From Polaromonas eurypsychrophila (GTDB lineage: Bacteria; Pseudomonadota; Gammaproteobacteria; Burkholderiales; Burkholderiaceae_C), in the NCBI RefSeq assembly GCF_014641715.1, contig NZ_BMIG01000006.1, positions 186,001 to 250,000 of the forward strand: a stretch of DNA of 64,000 bases, written 5' to 3'. The notes under the pieces were generated by a model, which did not search any database, was not told the DNA's origin, and worked only from the letters and a program-made list of their open reading frames with translations. Made by a program: the position numbers and the translations under genes. Below are positions 1-8,877 of this stretch, one piece after another (within the stretch, counting starts at the first letter, position 1; the number at the start of each line of letters is the position of its first letter).

Positions 1-1223
1 AGCACGACCTGGACATGATGCGGCGTGCCGACTGGCTGGTCGACGTGGGGCCGGACGCCGGCGAGCGCGGCGGCCATGTGCTGTACAGCGGGCCGCCCGC
101 CGGACTGGAAGCTGTCACGGCCTCCCGCACTGCGCCCTATCTTTTCGGCTCGCACTCGCCACTGCCCCGTCGCTCACGCAAGCCGAAAGGCTGGCTGGAG
201 CTGCAAGGCATCCAGCGCAACAACCTGCACGGCGTGGACGCGCGTTTTCCACTGGGCGTGCTCACTGCAGTGACCGGTGTCTCGGGGTCAGGCAAGTCCA
301 GCCTGGTCAGCCAGGCGTTGGTCGAACTGGTGGGCGAACACCTGGGCCATGAAGCGACCGCGTCCGAGGAGGCCGAGGTCGATGGCGAACCCAGGGTGGC
401 GGCACAGACCGGGGGCCGCCTTGCGGATGGCTTGCAGGGGCTGAAGCGGCTGGTGCGGGTCGACCAGAAGCCGATAGGCCGCACGCCGCGCTCCAACCTG
501 GCAACCTACACCGGTCTGTTCGATACTGTGCGCAAGCTGTTTGCCGCCACCCGTGCCGCCAAGGCCAAACGGTACGACGCAGGCCGCTTTTCCTTCAACG
601 TGGCCAAGGGACGCTGCGAAACTTGTGAAGGCGAGGGATTTGTCAGTGTCGAGCTGCTATTCATGCCGAGCGTCTACGCGCCGTGCCCGGCCTGCCATGG
701 CGCGCGTTACAACGAGGCGACCCTGAAAATCACTTGGCGAGACAAGACCATTGCCGAGGTGCTGGGCATGACGGTGGAGGAGGCCTGCGACTTTTTCGCA
801 GCCGAACCCGCGGTATTCAACCCGCTGGCGCTGCTGCGCGACATCGGCCTCGGCTACCTGCGCCTGGGTCAGCCGGCCACCGAGCTGTCAGGCGGCGAGG
901 CCCAGCGCATCAAGCTGGCGACCGAGCTGCAGCGCCCGCAACGCGGTGACACCCTGTATGTGCTTGACGAGCCCACCACCGGCCTGCACCCGGCCGACGT
1001 GGACAAGCTGATGGCGCAGTTGCAGGGCCTGGTGGATGCCGGCAACACCGTCATTGTGGTCGAGCATGAACTGCGCGTGGTGTCGGCCAGTGACTGGGTC
1101 ATCGACGTCGGGCCCGGCCCCGGCGAACAGGGCGGGCGCATCGTGGCTACCGGCACGCCGGCGGAGGTGTGCGCCAGCCGGGACAGCCGGACCGGGCCCT
1201 ACCTGCGGCAGCATCTGCCCTGA
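1..1223 (+). CDS. uvrA: UvrA-family excinuclease ATPase, C-terminal part (5' end outside window)
   Basis: The frame is open from the window edge, so the gene starts upstream and about 407 C-terminal residues are visible. They show the end of one ABC half (ADWLVDVGP), then the second ATPase half: Walker A GVSGSGKSSLV, a zinc-finger pair (CETCEGEG and CPACHG), the ABC signature LSGGEAQRIKLATEL and Walker B LYVLDEPTTGLHP. This is the DNA-damage recognition ATPase of nucleotide excision repair or a UvrA paralogue; which of the two cannot be decided without the N-terminus. It ends convergently with the sulfate-binding protein gene, 39 bases apart. Confidence 0.9.
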   Translation, partial: HDLDMMRRADWLVDVGPDAGERGGHVLYSGPPAGLEAVTASRTAPYLFGSHSPLPRRSRKPKGWLELQGIQRNNLHGVDARFPLGVLTAVTGVSGSGKSSLVSQALVELVGEHLGHEATASEEAEVDGEPRVAAQTGGRLADGLQGLKRLVRVDQKPIGRTPRSNLATYTGLFDTVRKLFAATRAAKAKRYDAGRFSFNVAKGRCETCEGEGFVSVELLFMPSVYAPCPACHGARYNEATLKITWRDKTIAEVLGMTVEEACDFFAAEPAVFNPLALLRDIGLGYLRLGQPATELSGGEAQRIKLATELQRPQRGDTLYVLDEPTTGLHPADVDKLMAQLQGLVDAGNTVIVVEHELRVVSASDWVIDVGPGPGEQGGRIVATGTPAEVCASRDSRTGPYLRQHLP

Positions 1224-1262
1224 GCACGCTGCGTGCTTATAGCGACGTCAGTATCCTCGTTC

Positions 1263-2300
1263 CTACTTGCGAAGGTAGATCTGATCAAATGCCGCGCCGT
1301 CGGCAAAATGATCCTTGGCCGCTTTGTCCCAGCCGCCAAAGGCCTGGTCGATGGTGAACAGGTTCAGCTTGGGCAACTGCTTGGCGTACTTCGCCTGGGC
1401 CTTGGCGGATGTCGGGCGGTAAAAGTTCTTGCCGATGATGTCCTGGGCTTCTTCGGAATACAGGTAGTTGAGGTATTCCTCGGCGACCGCGCGGGTGCCC
1501 TTCTTGTCGACGTTTTTGTCCACCACCGTCACTGGCGGCTGGGCCAGGATGCTCAAACTGGGGTAAACAAAGTCCACCTTGCTGCCAAACTCTTTTTCAA
1601 GCAAATAAGCTTCGTTTTCCCATGAGATGAAGACGTCGCCTTGGTTGCGCTGCGCAAAACTGATGGACGATCCACGCGCACCGGTGTCCAGCACGGCGAC
1701 GTTGCTATACAGCTTGCCAACAAACTCTTTGGCTTTAGCATCGCCGCCATACTTGCGCTTGGCAAACTCCCAGGCTGCCAGGTAATTCCAGCGCGCGCCG
1801 CCCGATGTTTTCGGGTTGGGGGTGATCACACTGACACCGGGCTTGATCAGGTCGTCCCAGTCCTTGATGCCTTTGGGGTTGCCTTGGCGCACCACCAACA
1901 CAATGGTCGAGGTGTAGGGCGATGAACTGAGCGGCAGGCGCTTCTGCCAGTCCTTGGGAATCCATGCACCGTTCTGGTGGACGGCGTCGATGTCGCCAGC
2001 CAACGCCAGCGTGATGACGTCGGCGTCCAGCCCGTCAATCACCGAGCGGGCCTGCTTGCCGGAGCCGCCGTGCGACTGCTTGATGGTCACGTTCTGGTTG
2101 GCCTTGGCCTTCCAGTGTTTGGCAAAAGCGGCGTTGTACTCCACGTAGAGCTCGCGCGTCGGATCGTAGGAGACATTGAGCAAAGTCACCGGCGGTTTGG
2201 CGGCTGGCGCCTGGGCCAGGGCGGCCGTTGCCGACCCTGCCAGCGCAACGGCTAATGCCAGACGGGTCGAAACATTCATAAAATGGCGGCGTGTGGTCAT
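1263..2300 (-). CDS. sbp: periplasmic sulfate-binding protein of an ABC transporter
   Basis: 345 residues. The start at 2300 ([10 protein letters not shown]) is chosen over an ORF 75 bases longer because it follows an AGGAAAG ribosome site and opens directly into a Tat/Sec-like signal peptide ending near ALAQA. The mature protein has the Sbp/CysP family pattern ([54 protein letters not shown]). It should bind sulfate or thiosulfate and deliver it to a CysTWA permease, which is not in this window. It is divergent from yggX. Its upstream region carries TTATTCG, also present before the cysI operon, so shared sulfur control is possible. Confidence 0.93.
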   Translation of the reverse strand: MTTRRHFMNVSTRLALAVALAGSATAALAQAPAAKPPVTLLNVSYDPTRELYVEYNAAFAKHWKAKANQNVTIKQSHGGSGKQARSVIDGLDADVITLALAGDIDAVHQNGAWIPKDWQKRLPLSSSPYTSTIVLVVRQGNPKGIKDWDDLIKPGVSVITPNPKTSGGARWNYLAAWEFAKRKYGGDAKAKEFVGKLYSNVAVLDTGARGSSISFAQRNQGDVFISWENEAYLLEKEFGSKVDFVYPSLSILAQPPVTVVDKNVDKKGTRAVAEEYLNYLYSEEAQDIIGKNFYRPTSAKAQAKYAKQLPKLNLFTIDQAFGGWDKAAKDHFADGAAFDQIYLRK

Positions 2301-2382
2301 GGTCTGCTTTCCTGATTCCAGTGCATTTGCATGCGATTTAAGTAAGAAGCTGGATTTTGAAAGCCTTCGCACCAAACAGGAA

Positions 2383-2389
2383 CGAATAA
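2383..2389 (-). promoter_or_regulatory. candidate sulfur-regulator half-site TTATTCG upstream of sbp
   Basis: TTATTCG on the minus strand lies 83 bases upstream of the sbp start in an AT-rich stretch. The same heptamer occurs on the same strand at 5762-5768 ahead of the sulfate assimilation operon. A CysB-type LysR regulator is the obvious candidate, but a 7-base match is weak evidence. Confidence 0.25.
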
Positions 2390-2449
2390 AAATTCAGTTC
2401 TTAATACCCAAAACATCTATAACGCGACATCGCACGAAAGAAAATCCAC

Positions 2450-2722
2450 ATGGCACGCACTGTCAACTGCATCAAACTGGGCCGAGAAGCCGAAGGCCTG
2501 GACTTTCCGCCTTACCCCGGCCCGCTGGGCAAACGCCTGTGGGAAGAAGTCAGCAAGGAAGCCTGGGCCGAATGGATGAAGCAGCAGACCATGCTGGTCA
2601 ATGAAAACCGCCTGAACCTGGCCGACGCCCGTGCCCGCCAGTACCTGGCGCGCCAGATGGAAAACCACTTCTTCGGCACCGGTGCCGACAAAGTGCAGGG
2701 CTACATCCCACCGACTGCATAG
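2450..2722 (+). CDS. yggX: YggX family Fe(II)-trafficking / oxidative damage protection protein
   Basis: 90 residues, the usual length of the family. The N-terminus [18 protein letters not shown] and the central segment [14 protein letters not shown] are characteristic of YggX, as is the C-terminal ENHFFG. The protein is cytosolic and is thought to protect Fe-S enzymes from oxidative damage. It stands alone, divergent from sbp, and is followed by a GC-rich dispersed repeat. Confidence 0.95.
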   Translation: MARTVNCIKLGREAEGLDFPPYPGPLGKRLWEEVSKEAWAEWMKQQTMLVNENRLNLADARARQYLARQMENHFFGTGADKVQGYIPPTA

Positions 2723-2727
2723 GGCCC

Positions 2728-2815
2728 TCACGGTCGCGCACTTCGTGTCGCTCCCTGCCCCCCGAGGGGGCCGCTGCGCCTGCGGGCCGGCAAAGCCGGA
2801 CCCGCGGCCCCTGCT
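2728..2815 (+). repeat. GC-rich dispersed intergenic repeat, family A copy 1
   Basis: About 88 bases with the blocks CACTTCGTGTCGCT, CCCCCCGAGGGGGC, GCGCCTGCGGGCCGGCAAAG and GCGGCCCCTGCT. The same ordered blocks recur at 10464, 12341, 37739 (inverted), 38229 (inverted), 40583 and 62464. It lies just after yggX. Confidence 0.85.
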
Positions 2816-2842
2816 TGAAAAGACATGCCCTCTACATCCGAT

Positions 2843-2862
2843 CGTCCTGAGCTTGTCGAAGG
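2843..2862 (+). repeat. CTTCGACA/TGTCGAAG dispersed repeat, family C half
   Basis: CGTCCTGAGCTTGTCGAAGG precedes mnmC. The inverted form CCTTCGACAGGCTCAGGGCG is at about 31458 with a second arm. Such sequences are widespread in betaproteobacterial intergenic DNA. Confidence 0.6.
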
Positions 2863-2883
2863 CTGCTCCCTCAGTTCGCCCTC

Positions 2884-4752
2884 ATGGCTGAACTGATTGA
2901 GTGGTTGCCGGACGGCACGCCCTACAGCCCGCGCTTTGGCGACCGTTACCGCAGTGAGCTCGGCGGGCTGGCGCAATCGCTTGAGGTTTTTCTGCACGGC
3001 TGCGGCCTGCCTGAAGCTTGGGCGAACCAGCCCCAGTGGCGCATTTTGGAGACCGGCTTCGGCCTGGGCTTGAACTTCCTGGTCACCTGGCAGGCCTGGA
3101 AAGCCGACTTGACGCGTCCACACCTGCTGCATTTCGTCTCTACCGAAGCGTATCCCGCCAGCGCCGCCGACATGCTGCGTGCTGCTGCCGCGCACCCTGA
3201 ACTGATGCCGCTGGCGCAGCAACTGCAGACGCAGTGCTGGGGCCTGCTGCCAGGGGTGCACCGGCTGGTGTTTGAAGAAGGCCGGGTGTTACTGAGCCTG
3301 TGTATAGGTGACACGAAGGCGGTGCTGCGCGAACAGCATTTCGAGGCCGACTCGGTTTACCTGGACGGCTTCAGCCCCTCGAAAAACCCCGACATCTGGG
3401 ACCTGTACACGCTCAAGGCGGTGGCGCGCTGCTGCCGCCGCGGCACGCGTATCGTGAGCTGGACCATTGCCCGGACAGTGCTCGACGGCTTGAGCCAGTG
3501 CGGCTTTACCGTACGCAAGATACCGGGCCTGCCACCCAAGCGTGACAACCTGCAAGGCGAGTTCGACCCGCGCTGGGAGCCGCGCAAGCCGATGTCGTTC
3601 ACACCCTTCACACCGGTCACCCCATCCAGTTGCGTGGTGATAGGCGCCGGCCTCGCGGGCGCGGCCGTAGCGGCCAGCCTGGCGCGGCGCGGCTGGCAGG
3701 TCGAAGTGCTGGACAGCCATGTCGCCCCGGCTGGCGGCGCATCAGGGCTGCCGGCCGGCGTGCTGGTGCCGCATGTCTCGCCCGATGACAGCCTGCTGTC
3801 GCGGCTGTCGCGCTGCGGCGTGCGCGCCACCTGGCAGCAGGCCCACGCCCTGCTGCAGGCGGGAAAGGACTGGCAGGCCTGCGGTGTGCTGGAGCGGCGC
3901 CTGGACGGCAGCCCCGGCCTGCCCGCAGATTGGCCAGAGGCCGGCCGCGACTGGAGCGATATCGCGTCCGGAGCGCAATTGGCGCAGGCGGGGCTCAGCA
4001 CGAACGACGGACCCGCCTGCTGGCACCACCGCGGCGGCTGGATCAAACCGGCCCGGCTGGTCAATGACCTGCTCGCACAGCCGGGCATACGCTGGCGCGG
4101 CGGCATGCAAGCTGCACGCTTGCAGCGAGACCTGGCAACCGGCCACTGGCAGGTGCTGGATGTGCAAGGACGCTGTCTGGCGCAAGCGGGCATGGTGGTG
4201 CTTGCCGCCGGCCATGCCAGCCGCCTTTTGATTGAAGGCGGCTTGCCGCTGCAGGCCATTCGCGGGCAGATGTCCTGGGGCCTGCACGCAGACGCGCCGG
4301 GCACCGCAACTTTCCCGCCTTTTGTGGTGAACGGCAGCGGAAGTTTCATTCCCTCCGTGCCGACCGATGAAGGACGGACCTGGCTCGCAGGCGCGACTTT
4401 TGAGCGCGACGAGGACAGCACCGAAACCCAGCCCGCCGACCAACAAGCCAATGCCGAACGCCTGCAAGCCCTGCTGCCGGCCACGGCGCAACTGCTGGGG
4501 CCATTTTTTCAAAACGGCTCGGCACGCGCCTGGGCCGGTGTGCGCTGCGCTGCGCCTGACCGCCTGCCGCTGGTGGGCCGGGTTGACGCCCGCACCTGGC
4601 CGGGATTGTGGGTCAGCACCGCCATGGGTTCGCGCGGCCTCAGCTTCGCCGTGTTGTGCGGCGAGCTGCTGGCGGCCCGCTTGCATGGCGAGCCTTTGCC
4701 GCTGGAACATCGCCTGGCGCAGGCCTTGTCGCCGCAGCGCTTCCAAGCCTGA
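2884..4752 (+). CDS. mnmC: bifunctional tRNA modification enzyme MnmC (MnmD methyltransferase + FAD oxidoreductase)
   Basis: 622 residues, full length. Residues about 1-235 are the SAM-dependent MnmD methyltransferase (ILETGFGLGLNFLVTW; YLDGFSPSKNPDIWD). Residues about 250-620 are the FAD-dependent MnmC1 domain, opening with the dinucleotide motif VVIGAGLAGAAVAASLARRG and ending with the GSRGLSFAVLCGELLAA block. Together they turn cmnm5(s2)U34 into mnm5(s2)U34 in the anticodon of several tRNAs. The ATG at 2884 is the only good start; upstream lie two dispersed repeats. It converges on the response regulator gene. Confidence 0.95.
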   Translation: MAELIEWLPDGTPYSPRFGDRYRSELGGLAQSLEVFLHGCGLPEAWANQPQWRILETGFGLGLNFLVTWQAWKADLTRPHLLHFVSTEAYPASAADMLRAAAAHPELMPLAQQLQTQCWGLLPGVHRLVFEEGRVLLSLCIGDTKAVLREQHFEADSVYLDGFSPSKNPDIWDLYTLKAVARCCRRGTRIVSWTIARTVLDGLSQCGFTVRKIPGLPPKRDNLQGEFDPRWEPRKPMSFTPFTPVTPSSCVVIGAGLAGAAVAASLARRGWQVEVLDSHVAPAGGASGLPAGVLVPHVSPDDSLLSRLSRCGVRATWQQAHALLQAGKDWQACGVLERRLDGSPGLPADWPEAGRDWSDIASGAQLAQAGLSTNDGPACWHHRGGWIKPARLVNDLLAQPGIRWRGGMQAARLQRDLATGHWQVLDVQGRCLAQAGMVVLAAGHASRLLIEGGLPLQAIRGQMSWGLHADAPGTATFPPFVVNGSGSFIPSVPTDEGRTWLAGATFERDEDSTETQPADQQANAERLQALLPATAQLLGPFFQNGSARAWAGVRCAAPDRLPLVGRVDARTWPGLWVSTAMGSRGLSFAVLCGELLAARLHGEPLPLEHRLAQALSPQRFQA

Positions 4753-4767
4753 ACCGCTAAACCTCAT

Positions 4768-4824
4768 GGCTTTTCGGCCTCTAGCCCATGCTACGTTGAA
4801 GTAAGCAGCTATATATTTTGTAGC
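4768..4824 (-). repeat. TAGC-type palindromic repeat, family B copy 1 (overlaps a gene end)
   Basis: On the minus strand the order is GCTACAAAATATATAGCTGC, then CATGGGCTAGAGGCCGAAAA. It matches other family B copies (GATAGCTG ... GGGCTA ... GGCC). The copy starts inside the last codons of the response regulator gene and supplies its stop codon. Confidence 0.75.
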
Positions 4825-5621
4825 AAAATTTTGAGCTTTTCGGGGTCCAGCGGCTTCTTCAAATAGACCGCGCCAGACATCCATGCGCGTGCGCTCTGGC
4901 CCCAGGACTGCATGGAGGCGGTGACAAAAAGATGGGCCGTCCTGGGCCGCATGCCGTCCACCGCCTTGATCAACTGCCAACTGTCCATGTCGGTCAGACC
5001 CAGGTCCACGATGACCAATTGGTAGGCAGCGCCGCGCAGCAGCTCCAGCGCCTCGGCGCCACTGGCGGCTTCGTCCACCTCATGCAAGCCGGCCGATGAC
5101 AACTTGGCGCGCAGGTAGAGGCGCTCGTCGCGCCCGGCATCAACCACCAGCACTCGCCGCGCGGCTGCCGGTACCGCACCTTCCAGCGCCATAGGCGCGG
5201 TGTCGTCGTCGCCTTCAAAGTGCACATCCAGGTCCGCATCGTGCGCCAAATCGAGGTCGAGCGACAAGGCCGTTGATGTCACCGGCGAAAACTCCTCGTC
5301 CATCGCTTCAATCAAGGCCGACCATTTGACCGGTGAATCAAACACCCGCCAGGCCATGGCCGGCGCACCCGCGCCCACCCAAGCCAGCTTGAGGCTGTCG
5401 TGCAGCGGATTGGCCAGGGCCAGAGCTGCCTCCCAGCTATCACCCTCTATCAGCACAACTTGCGGTGCTTCAGGGCTTGCTGCGGTCCAGGGTGCATAAA
5501 CCACCCGGTGCGATTCAGACAGGCGAAACAGGGTGTGCAAGGCATGGCGCTCGGCATCACTGAAGCCGTAATACTTGACGAATATTGGTTTCACAGCCCC
5601 CAGCGCTCCCCTGAATGTCAT
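4809..5621 (-). CDS. response regulator with C-terminal receiver domain
   Basis: 270 residues. Residues about 1-150 match no family I recognise and end in an acidic stretch (DLDLAHDADLDVHFEGDDD). Residues about 155-270 form a CheY-like receiver: VLVVDAGRDE at the acidic pocket, phospho-acceptor Asp in LVIVDLGLTDMD, the T/S switch in LFVTAS and the conserved Lys in LKKPLD. No output domain follows, so the N-terminal part may be the effector or a degenerate receiver. No histidine kinase is adjacent. The last residues (LLQNI) and the stop are encoded by a family B repeat, so the original C-terminus may have been replaced. Confidence 0.8.
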   Translation of the reverse strand: MTFRGALGAVKPIFVKYYGFSDAERHALHTLFRLSESHRVVYAPWTAASPEAPQVVLIEGDSWEAALALANPLHDSLKLAWVGAGAPAMAWRVFDSPVKWSALIEAMDEEFSPVTSTALSLDLDLAHDADLDVHFEGDDDTAPMALEGAVPAAARRVLVVDAGRDERLYLRAKLSSAGLHEVDEAASGAEALELLRGAAYQLVIVDLGLTDMDSWQLIKAVDGMRPRTAHLFVTASMQSWGQSARAWMSGAVYLKKPLDPEKLKILLQNI

Positions 5622-5750
5622 TTGCGGTGGATTATGCGGGGCTCTCGCCGGTCCTCACAGCGGGCTTGCCCCAATCCAGGGCTTGTTTGGTTTGACGGAT
5701 TCAAGGAATCTGGAGTTCAAAACGCTGAGAAGCCGCATGAACACTGGTGA

Positions 5751-5768
5751 ATAAGCTTATGCGAATAA
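5751..5768 (+). promoter_or_regulatory. candidate regulatory site of the sulfate assimilation operon
   Basis: A perfect 10-base palindrome ATAAGCTTAT at 5751-5760 is followed at once by CGAATAAGC. It lies 66 bases before the first gene of the operon. On the minus strand it reads TTATTCG, as upstream of sbp. A LysR-type CysB-like activator is the likely binder, by inference only. Confidence 0.35.
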
Positions 5769-5825
5769 GCGAACAACAAATCTGTAGTTTGTTTTCATAA
5801 CCGGCAGTTTTACAGTCACCGGCTT

Positions 5826-6617
5826 ATGCATGATTTTGCTTTTGTCTTCGCCGGTTTTGCGGTGGGCCTGGTGGTTGGCCTGACAGGGGTCGGCGGCGGC
5901 TCACTGATGACGCCCTTGCTGATTTTCTTTTTCGGCGTCAAACCGCACCTGGCCATAGGCACCGACCTGCTGTTTGCCGCCTTCACCAAGATGGGCGGTA
6001 CCGTCAGCCTCGCGCGCGCGCGTATCGTGGACTGGAAAATCGTCGGCCAGACCGCCGCTGGCAGCATTCCGGCCGCGCTGGCCACACTGTACGCACTGCA
6101 TCTGCTTGGGCCGGCCAGCCCGGCCGCCCATGCGGTGATGACCACCACGCTGGGCATCGCACTGTTACTCACAGCAAGCGCAACTCTCTACAAAGCCGTC
6201 TACGGCAAAGCCGCTCCACGCCATATCGATGCCGCAGCCCTCGGTGCCGCGACGCAGGCCCGGCACTGGGCACTACCCGTTCTGTTCGGTGCGGTGATTG
6301 GCGCCATGGTGACCATTACCTCGGTGGGCGCGGGCGCGATCGGCGTGATTGTGCTGATGCTGCTCTACCCCGCCCTGCCTTTGCCGCGCATTGTGGCCGC
6401 CGACATCGCCCACGCCGTGCCGCTGACCCTGGTCGCCGGTCTCGGTCATGCGTCCATCGGTTCGGTGGACTGGGTCCTGCTGGCCAAGCTGCTGGTCGGC
6501 TCGCTGCCGGGTATCTGGCTCGGGGCGCGGCTGGTCACTCGCACGCCTGACCGCTGGATACGTTCCCTGCTTTCCGTGCTGCTGGCTTATGCCGGCGTCA
6601 AGCTCATCGCCATCTGA
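5826..6617 (+). CDS. TauE/SafE (TSUP) family sulfite/sulfonate exporter-like membrane protein
   Basis: 263 residues with about eight hydrophobic segments and the internal duplication of the TSUP family: GFAVGLVVGLTGVGGGSLMT near the N-terminus and VTITSVGAGAIGVIVLMLL after the middle. Both carry the family's glycine-rich G-x-G-G/A-G signature. As first gene of the operon, 25 bases before cysI, it probably moves sulfite, sulfate or a related anion across the inner membrane. Substrate and direction cannot be read from sequence. Confidence 0.88.
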   Translation: MHDFAFVFAGFAVGLVVGLTGVGGGSLMTPLLIFFFGVKPHLAIGTDLLFAAFTKMGGTVSLARARIVDWKIVGQTAAGSIPAALATLYALHLLGPASPAAHAVMTTTLGIALLLTASATLYKAVYGKAAPRHIDAAALGAATQARHWALPVLFGAVIGAMVTITSVGAGAIGVIVLMLLYPALPLPRIVAADIAHAVPLTLVAGLGHASIGSVDWVLLAKLLVGSLPGIWLGARLVTRTPDRWIRSLLSVLLAYAGVKLIAI

Positions 6618-6642
6618 ATCCACTTTTTGATCTCTGACAGCC

Positions 6643-8457
6643 ATGTACCAATACACAGAATTTGATCGCCAGTTCGTGCAGGCACGCGCGGACCAGTACC
6701 GCGACCAGCTCACGCGCTGGCAATCCGGCCAGTTGGCCGAAGACGACTTCCGCCCGCTGCGCCTGCAAAACGGTTGGTATGTCCAGCGTTATGCCCCCAT
6801 GCTGCGCGTGGCCGTGCCTTACGGTGAGCTGTCGAGCGCACAGGTGCGTGTGCTGGCGAAGATAGCCCGTGAGTACGACCAGCCAAACGCCGCATTGTTC
6901 GAGGACGCCCAAGCGGCCCAGGACAAGCTCGGTCCAGTGAACCTCAAAAGTGGCCTGTCAGTGGCGTCCAAACTGACCGCCGGTTACGCGCACTTCACCA
7001 CGCGCCAGAACATCCAGTACAACTGGATTCCGCTCGACAAGTCCGCCGACGTGATGGACCTGCTGGCCAGCGTGAGCATGCATGGCATCCAGACCAGCGG
7101 CAATTGCATACGCAATATCACCAGCGACGAACGTGCCGGCATCGCCGCGGACGAGATCGCCGACCCGCGGCCTTTCGGCGAAATCCTGCGACAGTGGAGC
7201 ACGCTGCACCCGGAGTTCGCCTTCCTGCCGCGCAAGTTCAAGATCGCCATCAGTGGCGCCAGGGAAGATCGCGCGGCCACCGCCTGGCACGACGTGGGCT
7301 TGCACCTGATACGCAACGCGGAAGGCGAACTGGGCTTCAAGGTCCAGGTCGGCGGCGGCATGGGCCGCACACCTATCATCGGCACCGTGATTCGTGAATT
7401 TTTGCCGTGGCACCAGATCATGAATTTCATCGAAGCAATCGTGCGCGTCTACAACCGTTATGGCCGCCGCGACAACATGTACAAGGCCCGCATCAAGATC
7501 CTGGTCAAGGCCGAGGGTCAAAAGTACATCGACGACGTCGAGGCCGAGTACCTGCAGATCATGGAACACGACGGCGGTCCGCACACCATCACGCAGGCTG
7601 AGCTGGACCGTGTCACTGCGTCCTTTGTGCCGCCCACGCTGAAGTGCGACCGCAAGAGCGCTGACGCCAAAATTGCCAACATCCTGCGCGCCGCGGCGGA
7701 AGACGACATCGAGTTTGGCCGCTGGCTCAAGCAAAACGTGGCGCCGCACCAGAACCCTGATCTGCGCTGCGTGACCCTGTCTTTCAAGCGCCTGGGCCAG
7801 GCGCCAGGCGACGCAACCGCCGACCAGTTGGACGTGGCCGCCGACCTGGCCGACCAGTTCAGCGCAGGTGAGGTGCGCGTCACACACGACCAGAATTTGC
7901 TGCTGCCCTGGGTGCGTTGCGACGAGCTGCCCGAGCTCTGGCGTGCCGCGCGAAAAGCCGGCTTTGCACGCCCTAACATCCGTTTGCTGACCGACATGAT
8001 CGCCTGTCCCGGCGGAGATTTCTGCTCGCTGGCCAATGCGCGCTCGATCCCGATCGCCGAAGCCATCACCGAGCGTTATCAGGACATGGACGAGTTGCAC
8101 GACCTGGGCGAGATCGACCTGCACATCAGTGGTTGCATCAACTCCTGCGGCCACCACCACAGCGGCCACATCGGCATTCTCGGCGTCGACAAGGACGGCC
8201 TTGAGTGGTACCAGGTTTCTCTGGGCGGCTCGGATGGCTCCACCTTGAGTGGCGCACCCGTGCCCGGCAAGGTGGTCGGCCCCTCGTTCTCGGCGGCTGA
8301 AGTGCCGGAAGCGATTGAGGCCGTGCTGGAGACCTACCGCCGGCAACGCGAAGCCGGCGAAACTTTTATTGCCACCTTGCGCCGCACTGGCATCGACCCG
8401 TTCAAGGCCGCGGCCAACAGCGCGCGTTTTTCCGCTGCAGCGTCTGCAGCCGTCTGA
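6643..8457 (+). CDS. cysI: assimilatory sulfite reductase haemoprotein (CysI; nitrite/sulfite reductase family)
   Basis: 604 residues, with two ferredoxin-like and two sirohaem/Fe4S4 half domains. The cluster and sirohaem ligands are the Cys pairs C455/C461 (ACPGGDFCSLANA) and C498/C502 (SGCINSCGHHHSGHIG), the C-x5-C...C-x3-C pattern of the family. It reduces sulfite to sulfide with six electrons in the cytoplasm. No CysJ flavoprotein is nearby. Ferredoxin FdxA and a ferredoxin-NADP reductase are encoded just downstream, so a ferredoxin donor is plausible. The gene sits between the TSUP transporter and the DUF934 protein. Confidence 0.95.
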   Translation: MYQYTEFDRQFVQARADQYRDQLTRWQSGQLAEDDFRPLRLQNGWYVQRYAPMLRVAVPYGELSSAQVRVLAKIAREYDQPNAALFEDAQAAQDKLGPVNLKSGLSVASKLTAGYAHFTTRQNIQYNWIPLDKSADVMDLLASVSMHGIQTSGNCIRNITSDERAGIAADEIADPRPFGEILRQWSTLHPEFAFLPRKFKIAISGAREDRAATAWHDVGLHLIRNAEGELGFKVQVGGGMGRTPIIGTVIREFLPWHQIMNFIEAIVRVYNRYGRRDNMYKARIKILVKAEGQKYIDDVEAEYLQIMEHDGGPHTITQAELDRVTASFVPPTLKCDRKSADAKIANILRAAAEDDIEFGRWLKQNVAPHQNPDLRCVTLSFKRLGQAPGDATADQLDVAADLADQFSAGEVRVTHDQNLLLPWVRCDELPELWRAARKAGFARPNIRLLTDMIACPGGDFCSLANARSIPIAEAITERYQDMDELHDLGEIDLHISGCINSCGHHHSGHIGILGVDKDGLEWYQVSLGGSDGSTLSGAPVPGKVVGPSFSAAEVPEAIEAVLETYRRQREAGETFIATLRRTGIDPFKAAANSARFSAAASAAV

Positions 8458-8467
8458 GGAGCACAGC

Positions 8468-8872
8468 ATGAAACTTTTGCCACTGAGCGATCACAGCGCC
8501 ACCGCAGAAAGCACGCTGCTCGTGCTGCCTAACGACGCTGACCCGCTGCAGCCCGCGCTGGACGGCGTGACACGCATTGACCTGCACTTTCCGAAATTCA
8601 CCGACGGCCGAGCCTTCAGCCAGGCTTTTTTGCTGCGCCGCCGTCGCGGCTTCAATGGCGAGATACGCGCCACCGGTGACGTGCTGGCCGACCAACTCGC
8701 GCAGATGGAGCGCAGCGGCTTTGACGTGGCCGTGCTGCGCGCCGACCAGGACATGGCGACCGCCCAGCGCGTGCTGGCGTCCTACCCCGGCTACGGCGTC
8801 GGCAAATACCAGGGCGATGCCGTCGACGTTCAACCCCACTTCAAGGAATCTCAGGAAGAGGCTGCGGCCTGA
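8468..8872 (+). CDS. DUF934 family protein of the sulfite reductase operon
   Basis: 134 residues. The ATG at 8468 follows GAGGAG by a good distance and lies 10 bases after the cysI stop; a longer ORF in this frame overlaps cysI and is not used. The segments RIDLHFPKFTDGRAFSQAF and ATGDVLADQLAQMERSGFD are typical of DUF934. These proteins are found next to cysI in many proteobacteria, and a supporting role in sulfite reduction is assumed, but no reaction is established. No catalytic motif or membrane segment is visible. Confidence 0.9.
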   Translation: MKLLPLSDHSATAESTLLVLPNDADPLQPALDGVTRIDLHFPKFTDGRAFSQAFLLRRRRGFNGEIRATGDVLADQLAQMERSGFDVAVLRADQDMATAQRVLASYPGYGVGKYQGDAVDVQPHFKESQEEAAA

Positions 8873-8877
8873 ACACC

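Noticed and set aside
3742-4980. 412-codon minus-strand frame opposite mnmC
   Set aside because: Antisense shadow of the MnmC FAD domain with no conserved motif.
6958-8469. 503-codon minus-strand frame opposite cysI
   Set aside because: A shadow of the high-GC cysI gene, without any domain; cysI is certain on the plus strand.
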